Origin: Parvibaculum sp.
Lineage (GTDB): Bacteria > Pseudomonadota > Alphaproteobacteria > Parvibaculales > Parvibaculaceae
Assembly (NCBI RefSeq): GCF_030651915.1
Contig: NZ_JAUSBV010000005.1
Coordinates: 62,001 to 126,000 of the forward strand
Reading direction: 5' to 3'
DNA length: 64,000 nucleotides
The notes below the pieces were generated by a model that searched no databases, had not been told where the DNA came from, and worked only from the letters and a program-made list of their open reading frames with translations. Each line of letters opens with the position of its first letter. Within the stretch, counting starts at the first letter, position 1. The translations under genes were made by a program, and so were the position numbers. Positions 27,689 through 37,282 of this stretch are shown piece by piece.

Positions 27689-28779
27689 ACATGTCATGGA
27701 CGCTTTCACGCTATCTGGCCCGGCAGTTTTTCACCGTCGTGCTCATTACCTTTTTCATCTTTCTTACGCTCATTTTCATGCTTGGGCTGGTCGAGCTACT
27801 TCGGCGGAGCGCCGAGAAACCGGACATTTCGTTCGGGCTAATTGCATCAATGGCGTTGTTGGACCTGCCCCGGATCGGCGGAAAGACGCTTCCCTTCGCT
27901 TTTCTCTTCGGTGGTATGGCGGCATTTCTGCGGCTCAGCCGCAATAACGAACTGGTTGTTGCGCGGGCGGCCGGCGTGTCGGTCTGGCAGTTCATCACCC
28001 CGGCACTCGTTGTCTCCTTTGTCATCGGCTCATTTGTTGTGATGGTCTACAATCCAATTTCGGCGACGCTGGCCACGCAATTCCAACAACTGGAGTCGAA
28101 GCATCTCAGTCAACGGTCGAGCTTCCTTGCTCTTTCGTCAAACGGGCTATGGTTGCGTCAGGCCGATTCGACCGGCCAGTCGGTTGTCCACGCCCTGCGC
28201 ATCGGCGAGCAGGGCATCGAGCTCTATGACGTCACGATTTTTCTTTACAGCAATGCCAATGCTTTTCTTGGACGAATCGACGCGCGCGAGGCGGTGCTGA
28301 AAGACGGGTATTGGGCCCTCGGGGACGTGTGGATTCTGCTGATCAACGACCAGCCACGCCGCTATGAGACCTACCGGCAGGAAACCTCGTTGACGGCCGA
28401 ACAGGTGCATGACAGCTTCGCAAGGCCCGATACGATTTCGTTCTGGGACCTGCCGCATTTCATTCAGACCGCCGAAGCAGCCGGCTTTTCGGCACGGCGA
28501 TATCGGCTGCATTTCCACCAGATACTGGCCACACCCGTATTGCTCTGCACCATGGTGCTGGTTGCGGCCGCATTTTCGATGCGCACGGCGCGCTTCGGAG
28601 GGGTCGTTCAAGTCATCCTCGGCGGCATATTTTCCGGCTTTCTGGTCTATTTTCTTGGCGACCTGTCGCTCGCCCTTGGCCTGTCGGGGATATTGCCGAC
28701 ACTGCTGGCGGCCTGGGCGCCGTCGGCTGTGGTGATGCTTTTGGGGCTTGCTGTTCTCTTTCACCTCGAAGACGGTTAG
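27685..28779 (+). CDS. lptG: LPS export system permease LptG
   Basis: 364 aa, partner of LptF with the same layout: SRYLARQFFTVVLITFFIFL opens helix 1, a coupling segment RLSRNNELVVARAAGVSVW (about residue 95) contacts LptB, then a periplasmic domain and three C-terminal helices. ATG 27685 overlaps the lptF stop by 4 bp; an in-frame start 90 bp upstream would lie inside lptF and encodes an Arg-rich stretch without homology. Translationally coupled. Confidence 0.94.
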   Translation: MNMSWTLSRYLARQFFTVVLITFFIFLTLIFMLGLVELLRRSAEKPDISFGLIASMALLDLPRIGGKTLPFAFLFGGMAAFLRLSRNNELVVARAAGVSVWQFITPALVVSFVIGSFVVMVYNPISATLATQFQQLESKHLSQRSSFLALSSNGLWLRQADSTGQSVVHALRIGEQGIELYDVTIFLYSNANAFLGRIDAREAVLKDGYWALGDVWILLINDQPRRYETYRQETSLTAEQVHDSFARPDTISFWDLPHFIQTAEAAGFSARRYRLHFHQILATPVLLCTMVLVAAAFSMRTARFGGVVQVILGGIFSGFLVYFLGDLSLALGLSGILPTLLAAWAPSAVVMLLGLAVLFHLEDG

Positions 28780-28850
28780 ATATTGGGCGGTACCGGGTGC
28801 GAATCCGGGGCAGTTGGGGGCGGGACGCAAACGTGACATGGGGGCGATGG

Positions 28851-31079
28851 ATGGAGACTGGCGGCCGCTGCCGAGGCAATGGCGCGCTCATGGTTGGCGC
28901 GGCGCTGGTATTTTGCCTGCATGGCGCCGGCCCAGCGGTGGGTCAGGCCAATGTGCAAACCTTGGCGGGAGGCCCTGAGCAGTCGTTTCAGCAGTCCGGC
29001 GACGTGCTGATGCAGGCCGACGAGCTGGCCTATGACCGCAACGCCCGACTGGTCACGGCGACGGGGCATGTCGAAATCGCCTTCGGGAGTCGCGTGCTCC
29101 TGGCCGATCGTGTGACTTATGACGAGTCAACAGGTGTGGTGACGGCCGACGGCAATGTCGTATTGCTCGATCCGCAGGGCGAGGTTGCCTTCGCCGACCG
29201 TCTTGTTCTTCGGAATGAGATGAAAGACGGCGTGATCCAGACGCTCCGGATATTGCTGAGCGACAATTCCAAACTTGCCGGACACGACGTCGTCCGCACC
29301 GGGGGCAACATGACGACGCTGCATCGCGGCGTCTACAGCCCTTGCGATATCTGCGAGGAAAAGGGACAGACCACTCCGCTTTGGCAGATCAAGGCGTTCC
29401 GCGTCATCCACAACAAAGAAGAACAACGCATTATCTATGAGGATGCCTATCTGGAATTCTTCGGCATTCCTGTCGCCTATATTCCGTTTTTCTCCCATCC
29501 CGATCCGACCGTAAAGCGGCAATCCGGTTTTCTGCCCCCAAAACTCGCGAGCTCGACCGACCTCGGCCAGGAAGTGGAAATTCCCTATTACTGGACGATC
29601 GCACCCGATAAAGACGTGACGCTGATGCCGCGTTTTACGACCAAGGAAGGTATTATCTACAAAGGTGAGTATCGACAGCACGTTGAGAGCGGGAAGTTCA
29701 AGATGTTCGGGACCGGCACATGGCCACGCACCCAGACAGCGGGCACGCCGGGCGACGCCGATTTTCGAGGCAGCCTGTTCGGCGACGGCGATTTCGTCAT
29801 TGATGACAACTGGCGTTGGGGGTTTCGTTCCGAGCTCACGACCGACGATACCTATCTGCGTAAATACGACCTGTCGTCGGCGACCGATCTGATCAGCAAC
29901 GTAAATGCGCGCTATGCCAACGGGCGCAACAGCTTTACGGCGGACGCTTATTACTTCCGTGGACTGCTGGCGGCGGATCAGAATGCCACGACGCCTTGGG
30001 TCGCACCCATCCTGCAGTATAATTATTTCTATCCCGAACAAATCGCAGGCGGGCGTGTGGGCTTTGCAGCCAATGCCATGGTGCTCGACCGCGAACAAGG
30101 CGCGAGCTCGCGACGTCTCTCCGCCCAAGTCGACTGGGACCGACGTGAGACGACCGCAGCCGGGATCGTTTACCGGCTTTTCGCCAATCTTCGCGGCGAC
30201 TTCTATTCGGTGAGCGACGTACCCAATCCGGCGCTGCCGGGCACAACTTTCGATAGCACGACCATCGCCCGCGGCCTGCCGACGATCGGGGCCGAGTGGA
30301 GCTTTCCGATGGCGCGCTCCGACGATCGGTTCCGGCAGGTCGTCGAGCCCATCGTTCAACTCATCTATTCGCCCGACGTCGGCAACACTGTTAAAATCCC
30401 CGATGAAGACTCGCTGAGTTTCGAGTTCGACGATACCAATCTCTTCTCTGAAAACAGGTTTGTCGGTCTCGATCGCTGGGAAACTGGCGCCCGCGCCAAT
30501 GTCGGCGTGCGTTACGCCGTTTTCACACCGAGCGGTGGACAGGCATCGGCGCTGCTGGGGCAAAGTTTTCGTACTAACGACAATACGAGCTTGGCGCCCA
30601 GCTCGGGGCTCAGCGACCAATCTTCCGACTATGTCGGCGGCCTCAGCGTTGCTCCGTCGAACGACCTTCTGTTGACTTATCGCTTCCGGATCGACGACGA
30701 GCGGTACAAGATACGGCGCAACGAGGTTAACCTGATGGGTCGCACCGACCGTGTGAGCGCGCAATTCGGCTATGCTTACTTCGCGGCCGACCCGTCGGTT
30801 GCACTCGCGTCCCGCGAGGAAGTCTTTCTCGGCGGTGTCCTGAAACTTGACGAATACTGGCGCCTATTCGGACGAACGCGGCACGATATCGCCAATGACC
30901 GGGCCATCGCTAACCGAATCGGATTTGGTTATGAGGACGAATGTTTCGACTTCTCGGTCGCCTTCAACCAGTCATTCATCCGCGATCGCGACATTGAGCC
31001 GGAAAGTTCGGTAATTCTGCAGATTACGTTCAAAACGCTGGGCACGGCGCGGGTGGCCGGCAGGCCACAGGTCGACTGA
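28851..31079 (+). CDS. lptD: LPS-assembly protein LptD
   Basis: 742 aa from ATG 28851. The signal peptide has core ALMVGAALVFCLHG and ends near GQA. An N-terminal LptA-like beta-jellyroll (OstA, with MQADELAYDRNARLVTATGHVE) is followed by a large C-terminal beta-barrel ending in LQITFKTLGT before a short tail. Cysteines in SPCDICEE and DECFDF may form the disulfides that LptD needs, though the count is low. Places LPS in the outer leaflet with LptE. The frame also allows GTG 28797 only 17 bp after lptG; neither start has a strong ribosome site. Part of the lptF-rsmA rightward unit. Confidence 0.92.
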   Translation: METGGRCRGNGALMVGAALVFCLHGAGPAVGQANVQTLAGGPEQSFQQSGDVLMQADELAYDRNARLVTATGHVEIAFGSRVLLADRVTYDESTGVVTADGNVVLLDPQGEVAFADRLVLRNEMKDGVIQTLRILLSDNSKLAGHDVVRTGGNMTTLHRGVYSPCDICEEKGQTTPLWQIKAFRVIHNKEEQRIIYEDAYLEFFGIPVAYIPFFSHPDPTVKRQSGFLPPKLASSTDLGQEVEIPYYWTIAPDKDVTLMPRFTTKEGIIYKGEYRQHVESGKFKMFGTGTWPRTQTAGTPGDADFRGSLFGDGDFVIDDNWRWGFRSELTTDDTYLRKYDLSSATDLISNVNARYANGRNSFTADAYYFRGLLAADQNATTPWVAPILQYNYFYPEQIAGGRVGFAANAMVLDREQGASSRRLSAQVDWDRRETTAAGIVYRLFANLRGDFYSVSDVPNPALPGTTFDSTTIARGLPTIGAEWSFPMARSDDRFRQVVEPIVQLIYSPDVGNTVKIPDEDSLSFEFDDTNLFSENRFVGLDRWETGARANVGVRYAVFTPSGGQASALLGQSFRTNDNTSLAPSSGLSDQSSDYVGGLSVAPSNDLLLTYRFRIDDERYKIRRNEVNLMGRTDRVSAQFGYAYFAADPSVALASREEVFLGGVLKLDEYWRLFGRTRHDIANDRAIANRIGFGYEDECFDFSVAFNQSFIRDRDIEPESSVILQITFKTLGTARVAGRPQVD

Positions 31080-31217
31080 TGACGCGCAGTCCGCAAGCAT
31101 TTGAAAGCGGCCGCTTTTTAGTGCTCCGCGAACGAGCGGGGACAGGTTGATTAGAGGCCTGATTCAAGTATTCTGTCGCCCAGCGGATCGGGAAAACCCG
31201 GCACCACGCTCTAACCG

Positions 31218-31235
31218 GAGGGGCCTTCGGCCCTC
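31218..31235 (+). promoter_or_regulatory. Hairpin hiding the surA ribosome-binding site
   Basis: GAGGGGCC-TTC-GGCCCTC: the purine-rich ribosome site forms the 5' arm of a 7-bp stem with one bulged G that ends directly before ATG 31236. Folding would block initiation, so surA translation may need ribosome run-through, a chaperone or unfolding by heat. Confidence 0.45.
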
Positions 31236-32582
31236 ATGAAAGTTACGATGACGTCAGACATGCTTGCGAGCGCCAACACGCCCGCCGGAGGCCATTGTTA
31301 TCGGTCAATACGCGGCATTGTGCTGGCTTGCTTCGTCGTTTCAGTCGCCCTGTCCGCCAAGGCAACCATCGCCCAGAGCGCCGACCAAGCGGCGGACTCG
31401 CAGGCAATTGCAGCAATCGTCAACGACCAGATCATTTCGTCCTACGACCTCGAGCAGCGGGTGCGGCTGGTCATGGTGAGTTCGGGGATTCCAAATACAC
31501 CCGAAAACGTGTCGCGCATCCGGGGTCAGGTTTTACGCGCGCTGGTCGACGAATATCTGCAGACACAGGAAGCGCGGCGGCTCAACGTCAAGGTCGAAGA
31601 AGCCGAACTGAGTTCCGCGCTCGAAAGGATTGCGCAACGATCGAATATGACGGTCGCACAGATCGAGCAGTTCCTGCTGGATGGCGGCATTTCCAAATCG
31701 ACGTTGGAAGCGCAGATTGCAGCCGATATCGCTTGGCAGCGTGTCGTTCAGCAACAGTTCGGTGGGATGGTGACCGTCGGCCAGAATGAGATCGATGAAG
31801 TGTTACGCCGGCTGGAGGAAGAGGCTGACCAGCCCCGTTACCTCGTGTCGGAGATTCTTATCACCTTCGATGGCCCCGCTCACGCCGAGGAAATTGCCGC
31901 GGGGACACAACGCCTTGTCGAGCAGATGCGCGAAGGGGCGCCCTTTGAGGCCGTGGCCCGGCAGTTCAGCCAGTCCGCTTCAGCCGCCAATGGCGGCGAC
32001 ATCGGATGGGTACATGCCAGCCAGCTTCCTGCCGGCGTCAGCGACGTCGTGGCAAATATGCAGACCGGCATGATCTCGGATCCGATCCGCACGGTGAACG
32101 GATTTTACATCGTCCATGTTCGCGCCATGCAGACGGGCATCGGCGGCGACCCGATGCGCGACCAATACTCACTGATGCAAGTGGTCCTGCCGCTGACGCC
32201 GGACGCGGAACCGGCAGCCGTCGCCCGGCGTGCGCGCGAAGCGGAGGAGTTCAGATCTCAGGTCACGTCCTGTGAAGACGCGCCTGCGCTGATCCGCAAG
32301 TATCTGAGCGGCACATCGTCGCCGCCGCAACAAGTGATCGCCGGAAACCTCGAACCACGGATCCGGCAGGCGCTGGCCAATGTTCCTGTCGGTCGCGCGA
32401 CGGTTCCGCTCCGGAGCGACCGCGGCGTCGAAATGCTGGTCATCTGCGGACACCGGCCGACACAAGGCCAGATGCCAACGCGCGAGCAGATCGACGACAC
32501 GCTATATGAGCAACAACTGTCGATGATGGGACGACGCCACTTGCGCGACCTGCGCCGCGACGCCGTCGTCGTTTACCGCTGA
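31236..32582 (+). CDS. surA: SurA-type periplasmic peptidylprolyl isomerase
   Basis: 448 aa. The signal segment has hydrophobic core IVLACFVVSVALSAKA. The SurA N-terminal chaperone domain starts at IAAIVNDQIISSYDLEQRV (about residue 58), followed by a parvulin PPIC domain (about 200-290, with QFSQSASAANGGDIGW) and a second degenerate PPIC-like block (about 305-395). Folds outer-membrane proteins such as the LptD encoded just upstream. Conserved order lptD-surA-pdxA-rsmA. ATGs at 31248 and 31260 are in frame, so the exact start is open. Confidence 0.9.
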   Translation: MKVTMTSDMLASANTPAGGHCYRSIRGIVLACFVVSVALSAKATIAQSADQAADSQAIAAIVNDQIISSYDLEQRVRLVMVSSGIPNTPENVSRIRGQVLRALVDEYLQTQEARRLNVKVEEAELSSALERIAQRSNMTVAQIEQFLLDGGISKSTLEAQIAADIAWQRVVQQQFGGMVTVGQNEIDEVLRRLEEEADQPRYLVSEILITFDGPAHAEEIAAGTQRLVEQMREGAPFEAVARQFSQSASAANGGDIGWVHASQLPAGVSDVVANMQTGMISDPIRTVNGFYIVHVRAMQTGIGGDPMRDQYSLMQVVLPLTPDAEPAAVARRAREAEEFRSQVTSCEDAPALIRKYLSGTSSPPQQVIAGNLEPRIRQALANVPVGRATVPLRSDRGVEMLVICGHRPTQGQMPTREQIDDTLYEQQLSMMGRRHLRDLRRDAVVVYR

Positions 32583-32639
32583 GGACGGGCCGGAGCCTTA
32601 CTCCAGCCCTTCGCCGAAGCCCGAAGGGGTGCGCCAGCC

Positions 32640-33650
32640 ATGTCGCGCGTTGCAGCATCCAGCGGCATTTTACCCTTGGCCCTGACCATGGGAGAGCCGG
32701 CCGGCATCGGCCCCGAGATCACGCTCAAGGCATGGCGTTCCAGGGAAGGCATGTCATTGCCTTGTTTTTTTGTAACCGGCGACCCGGCGCTTTATCGCGC
32801 CCTCGGCGGACCGGTGCAGGAAATCCGACGGGCCGAAGAAGCGATCGACGTTTTTCCGCGCGCCTTGCCTGTGCTGCCCGTGCCGTTGGCCGAGATGGCT
32901 GAACCGGGACGGCTTGCGACTGCCAACGCAGGCGCTGTCCTCACCGCCATCGATCTTGCCTGCGATCTCGCCATGCTGGGCGAAGCGGGCGGCATGGTCA
33001 CAAACCCCATTCACAAGAAAACACTTTATGATGCCGGACTGGAACTGCCGGGCCACACAGAATATCTCGCGGCACGGACGGGCGGCGCTCCCGTCGCGAT
33101 GATGCTCTCCTGCCCCGGCTTGCGCGTGGTGCCGGCGACGGTACATCTGTCGCTCAAGGAAGCCGCAACGACATTGAGCATGCCCGCCATCGCGGCGCAG
33201 GGAACGATCCTGGCGCGCGCGCTGCGTGACGATTTCGGCATCGTTCGCCCGCGCATTGCGGTGGCGGCGCTCAATCCTCATGCCGGCGAAGGCGGGCATC
33301 TCGGCCGCGAAGAAATCGACATCATCGCACCTGCAATCGATGCCATCCGTGCCGCGGCGCCCTATGTCGAGATCTGGGGACCGGCGCCGGCCGACACGCT
33401 GTTTCACGCGGCGGCGCGGGCGCGCTACGACGCCGTGCTCTGCATGTATCACGACCAGGCCCTGATTCCGCTCAAAACCATCGATTTCGAGCATGGTGTC
33501 AACACAACGCTGGGGTTGCCGATTATCCGCACTTCGCCCGATCACGGCACGGCACTCGATATCGCCGGGAGTGGTACCGCTCATGCGGGCAGCCTTGTGG
33601 CGGCACTTCAGGCCGCCGGTGAAATGGCGCGCCGGCGGGCGCACGCATGA
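32640..33650 (+). CDS. pdxA: 4-hydroxythreonine-4-phosphate dehydrogenase
   Basis: 336 aa. NAD-dependent oxidation of 4-phosphohydroxy-threonine in the DXP-dependent pyridoxal phosphate pathway. Starts with [15 protein letters not shown], has [15 protein letters not shown] and the metal site [15 protein letters not shown] with its His (about residue 268); LPGHTEYLA gives a further metal His. Expected length. Stop overlaps the rsmA start by 4 bp. Confidence 0.96.
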   Translation: MSRVAASSGILPLALTMGEPAGIGPEITLKAWRSREGMSLPCFFVTGDPALYRALGGPVQEIRRAEEAIDVFPRALPVLPVPLAEMAEPGRLATANAGAVLTAIDLACDLAMLGEAGGMVTNPIHKKTLYDAGLELPGHTEYLAARTGGAPVAMMLSCPGLRVVPATVHLSLKEAATTLSMPAIAAQGTILARALRDDFGIVRPRIAVAALNPHAGEGGHLGREEIDIIAPAIDAIRAAAPYVEIWGPAPADTLFHAAARARYDAVLCMYHDQALIPLKTIDFEHGVNTTLGLPIIRTSPDHGTALDIAGSGTAHAGSLVAALQAAGEMARRRAHA

Positions 33651-34489
33651 CCGGGGTGGCGCTGCCGCCACTGCGCGACGTCATTGCCCGCCACGGGCTC
33701 GCGGCGCGAAAAGCGCTTGGACAGAATTTTCTGCTCGACCTGAACCTGACAGGACGCATCGCCCGGGCGGCCGGTCCCCTGGAGGGGCATGACGTCATCG
33801 AAGTGGGCCCCGGGCCGGGCGGGTTGACGCGGGCGCTGCTCGACAATGGCGCACGGCGCGTTATCGCCATAGAGCGCGACAGGCGCTGCATTGCGGCACT
33901 GGAAGAGGTTGCCGCTGCCTATCCGGGGCGGCTGACGCTTGTCGAAGGCGACGCACTGGAAACAGAGATGGCTTCACTGGTCGACCGCCCTGCCCGCATC
34001 GTTGCCAACCTGCCCTACAACATCGCCACGCCGCTGCTTGTCGGCTGGCTTCAAACCGAGCCATGGCCGCCGTGGTTTTCGAGCCTGACGCTGATGTTCC
34101 AGCGGGAGGTGGCCGAGCGGATCGTCGCCGTGCCGGGCGGCAAGGCCTATGGGCGACTTGGCGTCCTGGCCCAGTGGCGGACCCGGCCCCGCATTCTGTT
34201 CGATGTGGATCGCCGCGCCTTCACGCCACCGCCATCCGTTACCTCCTCGATTGTCGAGCTCGTGCCGCGCGACACGCCGCTGGCTCCCGCTGACCCGCGC
34301 GCGCTCGAAACGGTGGTTGCGGCCGCCTTCGGCCAGCGACGGAAGATGTTGCGTGCCAGCCTGAAATCGCTGGGACGCGATCCGGCATTGATGATCGAGG
34401 CGGCCGGCGTTCTGCCGACGCAACGCGCCGAGGAATTGACCGTCGAGCAGTTCTGCGCGCTGGCTCGCGCTTATGTTCAGGGACCCTGA
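33647..34489 (+). CDS. rsmA: 16S rRNA dimethyladenosine transferase (KsgA)
   Basis: 280 aa. Dimethylates two adjacent adenines near the 3' end of 16S rRNA late in 30S assembly. [16 protein letters not shown] motif [15 protein letters not shown] (about residue 52), acidic residue in AIERDRR and catalytic motif IV NLPYN (about 118-122), then the C-terminal helical domain. Last gene of lptF-lptG-lptD-surA-pdxA-rsmA. Confidence 0.96.
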   Translation: MTGVALPPLRDVIARHGLAARKALGQNFLLDLNLTGRIARAAGPLEGHDVIEVGPGPGGLTRALLDNGARRVIAIERDRRCIAALEEVAAAYPGRLTLVEGDALETEMASLVDRPARIVANLPYNIATPLLVGWLQTEPWPPWFSSLTLMFQREVAERIVAVPGGKAYGRLGVLAQWRTRPRILFDVDRRAFTPPPSVTSSIVELVPRDTPLAPADPRALETVVAAAFGQRRKMLRASLKSLGRDPALMIEAAGVLPTQRAEELTVEQFCALARAYVQGP

Positions 34490-34591
34490 ATTTTCTCGCC
34501 GAGGTTGTGAGCGTCGCCGCCGCATGCCACATTAGCGGCCAATCTGCTGTCGCAAAGCTGCGCCGCGCCGAAACTCCCGGGAGACGACCCT

Positions 34592-35641
34592 ATGAAATCC
34601 GAAGCCATTGTCGAGTACGGCCAGGCGCTGCATATCGTCGAAAGTGAAACGCCCAAGCCGAAAGGTACGGAAGTTCTGCTGAAGGTGACGCATTGCGGCG
34701 TCTGCCACTCGGACGTGCATATCCATGACGGATATTTCGATATGGGCGGCGGCAACAAACTCGATGTGCGCGGCGGGCGGCAACTGCCTTTCACACTGGG
34801 CCACGAGATCGAAGGCGAAGTGATCGCCGCGGGGCCCGAGGCCGGCGATGTCGAAATCGGAACGCGCCGTGTCGCCTATCCCTGGATCGGCTGCGGCGAA
34901 TGCCCGACCTGCAAACGCGGCGACGAACATCTGTGCAACAAGCCGCGCAACCTCGGCATTCAAGTGGCCGGCGGCTACGCCACTCATGTCATCGTTCCTC
35001 ACCCGCGCTATCTGATCGATTATGCGGGCGTCGCAGACGGGCTGGCTGCTACCTACATGTGTTCGGGTCTGACGGCCTATGGTGCGATGAAGAAGCTCGG
35101 CGAAATTTCCGCCGAAGAGCGCGTGATGGTAGTCGGTCTGGGCGGTGTCGGCATGATGGGCCTTCAGTTCGCCCGTGCGATGTTTCCCGCAGCACCGCTC
35201 GGCGCGGATGTCGACGACAGCAAGCTGCAGGCGGCCAAGGGCGCGGGAGCGCATGAGGTCTACAATCCGAAGGACCCCGAGGCGATCAAGAAAGTGCTGG
35301 CAGACACGAATGGTGGCGTCCCGGCGGCGGTCGACTTCGTCGGTTCGGAAGCGTCGTTGAAGTTCGCAACCAGCATCGTGCGCAAGGGCGGCCAGGTGGT
35401 CATCGTCGGCCTTTTCGGCGGTGGCTTCTCGATGCCCATTCCGATGTTTCCGATGCGGGCCATCTCGATCGGCGGATCCTATGTCGGTTCGCTTGGCGAG
35501 ACGCATGAGATGATGGAGTTGGTGAAGGCCGGCAAGATCGACCCGATCCCGGTCAGCGAACGTGCCCTCGGGCAGGGCTCGCAAGCGCTTGACGATCTGC
35601 GCAAGGGCGGCGTGATGGGACGAATCGTTCTGAAACCCTGA
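34592..35641 (+). CDS. Zinc-containing alcohol dehydrogenase family protein
   Basis: 349 aa medium-chain dehydrogenase. Catalytic zinc ligands in HCGVCHSDVH and LGHEIEGEV; structural zinc cysteines in GCGECPTCKRGDEHLC (about residues 97-112); NAD site VVGLGGVGMMG (about 179-189) in the Rossmann domain. Likely a cytoplasmic alcohol/aldehyde oxidoreductase; the specific substrate is not given by the sequence. Own leader of about 100 bp after rsmA; converges with gmk. Confidence 0.9.
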   Translation: MKSEAIVEYGQALHIVESETPKPKGTEVLLKVTHCGVCHSDVHIHDGYFDMGGGNKLDVRGGRQLPFTLGHEIEGEVIAAGPEAGDVEIGTRRVAYPWIGCGECPTCKRGDEHLCNKPRNLGIQVAGGYATHVIVPHPRYLIDYAGVADGLAATYMCSGLTAYGAMKKLGEISAEERVMVVGLGGVGMMGLQFARAMFPAAPLGADVDDSKLQAAKGAGAHEVYNPKDPEAIKKVLADTNGGVPAAVDFVGSEASLKFATSIVRKGGQVVIVGLFGGGFSMPIPMFPMRAISIGGSYVGSLGETHEMMELVKAGKIDPIPVSERALGQGSQALDDLRKGGVMGRIVLKP

Positions 35642-35664
35642 CCTTCCGCACCCCGGGGCGTTGC

Positions 35665-36303
35665 TCAGAGTGCTTCGCGAAGCTGCTTTACGAAATTGGA
35701 CAGGCCCGTCAAACGGCGGCGCTTCAAACGCTCGGCGCGCAAAATTGCAAGCAACGCAGCAAAGGCCCTGTCTGCATCGTCATTGACGACGATGTATTCA
35801 TATTCCTGGTAGTGGCTTATTTCGTCCGATGCCTTTTCCATGCGAGAGGCCACGACATCTGCCGGATCCTGCGCACGCCGCTCAAGGCGCTTTTCAAGCT
35901 CTTGCGCCGAAGGTGGAAGGATAAAGACCTTGACCAGATCTTCCGGCGCGGTTTCGTCGAGCTGTTGCGTTCCCTGCCAGTCGATGTCGAACAGAACGTC
36001 GCGGCCTTTGGACAGCGCCTCCTCCACCGGCTGGCGCGGTGTACCGTAATAATTTCCAAAGACCTTGGCGCTTTCGAGGAACTCGCCCTTGTTGCGCATG
36101 ATCCCGAAATCTTCGGTGCTCAGAAAGAAATAGTCCTTTCCATCGACCTCGCCCGGTCGCGGCTTGCGGGTGGTCGCGGAGACGGACATGTCGATCTCCG
36201 GATCGCTCTCAAGGAGCCGGCGCGAGAGCGTCGTCTTGCCCGCACCGGAGGGCGAGGAGAGAACCAGCATCAGACCGCGGCGATGAATGTCGATTTCTGT
36301 CAT
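35665..36303 (-). CDS. gmk: Guanylate kinase
   Basis: 212 aa. Phosphorylates GMP. P-loop VLSSPSGAGKTTLSRRLL (about residues 14-31), GMP-binding block TTRKPRPGEVDGKDYFFLS and YGTPRQPVEEAL. Normal length. Last gene of the leftward fabD-to-gmk series, 10 bp after yicC, a conserved pairing. Confidence 0.97.
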   Translation of the reverse strand: MTEIDIHRRGLMLVLSSPSGAGKTTLSRRLLESDPEIDMSVSATTRKPRPGEVDGKDYFFLSTEDFGIMRNKGEFLESAKVFGNYYGTPRQPVEEALSKGRDVLFDIDWQGTQQLDETAPEDLVKVFILPPSAQELEKRLERRAQDPADVVASRMEKASDEISHYQEYEYIVVNDDADRAFAALLAILRAERLKRRRLTGLSNFVKQLREAL

Positions 36304-36313
36304 TTCAGGCCCG

Positions 36314-37204
36314 TCATTCCACGTTCTGGACCTGTTCGCGAAGCTGATCGATGGCGGTCTTCAACTCCAGGCCAATACGGGTGAGGCCGATGTCGGCGGC
36401 TTTGGAACAGAGCGTGTTGGCTTCGCGATTGAATTCCTGGGTCAGAAAATCGAGACGTCTGCCGGCCGCCTCGGTGCCGGCAAAGATGTCCCGCGCCTGC
36501 GCGATGTGGGCATTGAGACGATCGATCTCCTCGCGCACATCGGCCTTGGTGGCGAGCAACGCCGCTTCCTGAGCCAGACGTTCTGCGGAAAGCGAGGAGG
36601 AAGCGCTGAGAAGTTCACTGATTTGCGCCGACAGGCGGGTACGCATCGCTTCGGCGGTCGCGGCGGGCGATGCCGCAGCCGCCTTCGTCAGACGTTCGAT
36701 TTCATCGACATGGGCCCGGAGCATGGTTTCGAGCTTTGCCCCTTCTTCGGCACGGGCGCGGGCCAGCATTGCCGCCGCCTCGCCAAAGGATATGACAACA
36801 GCCTCCTCGAATGCCTGACGCACCTCTTCGCTTTCCTCGACAATATCAGCGCTTTCGAGCACACCCCTCAGGGCCAGAATACCTTCAGGTTGCGGCGGTT
36901 TCATTTCGATATCGCGCCGCAGCTCGACAATGGCTTCGAGCACAACGCGCAGCGCCTCCTTGTTGACGCGAAGCGGCGCAGGTGCCGCGCTCCGGTCGAC
37001 AGTGAGGCTTGCCTGGCAATTGCCGCGCTTCAGATGTTTTGCCATTTCAGCCCGCAATCGCGGCTCCACCGCATCGAAGCCCGCCGGCAACCGGAACCGC
37101 GCATCGAGCCCCTTGCCATTGACGCTCCGCAACTCCCAGTGCCAGCGCGCGAGGCCCGCTTCGCCCTCGACGCGGGCAAAACCTGTCATGCTGGTCAGCG
37201 GCAT
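36314..37204 (-). CDS. yicC: YicC family endoribonuclease
   Basis: 296 aa. The N-terminal family opening LTSMTGFARVEGEAG and WELRSVNGKGLDARFRLP mark YicC; the C-terminal block ends RIGLELKTAIDQLREQVQNVE. YicC proteins were recently shown in E. coli to act as endoribonucleases on small RNAs; that activity is family knowledge, not visible here. Cytoplasmic, precedes gmk. Confidence 0.92.
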   Translation of the reverse strand: MPLTSMTGFARVEGEAGLARWHWELRSVNGKGLDARFRLPAGFDAVEPRLRAEMAKHLKRGNCQASLTVDRSAAPAPLRVNKEALRVVLEAIVELRRDIEMKPPQPEGILALRGVLESADIVEESEEVRQAFEEAVVISFGEAAAMLARARAEEGAKLETMLRAHVDEIERLTKAAAASPAATAEAMRTRLSAQISELLSASSSLSAERLAQEAALLATKADVREEIDRLNAHIAQARDIFAGTEAAGRRLDFLTQEFNREANTLCSKAADIGLTRIGLELKTAIDQLREQVQNVE

Positions 37205-37282
37205 TGGGTCTCCTTGGCGGGAATCATGGATACTGGCGGGCCGATTATAGCAGGCGACAGACGCAAACCGGCGTCCGACGCG

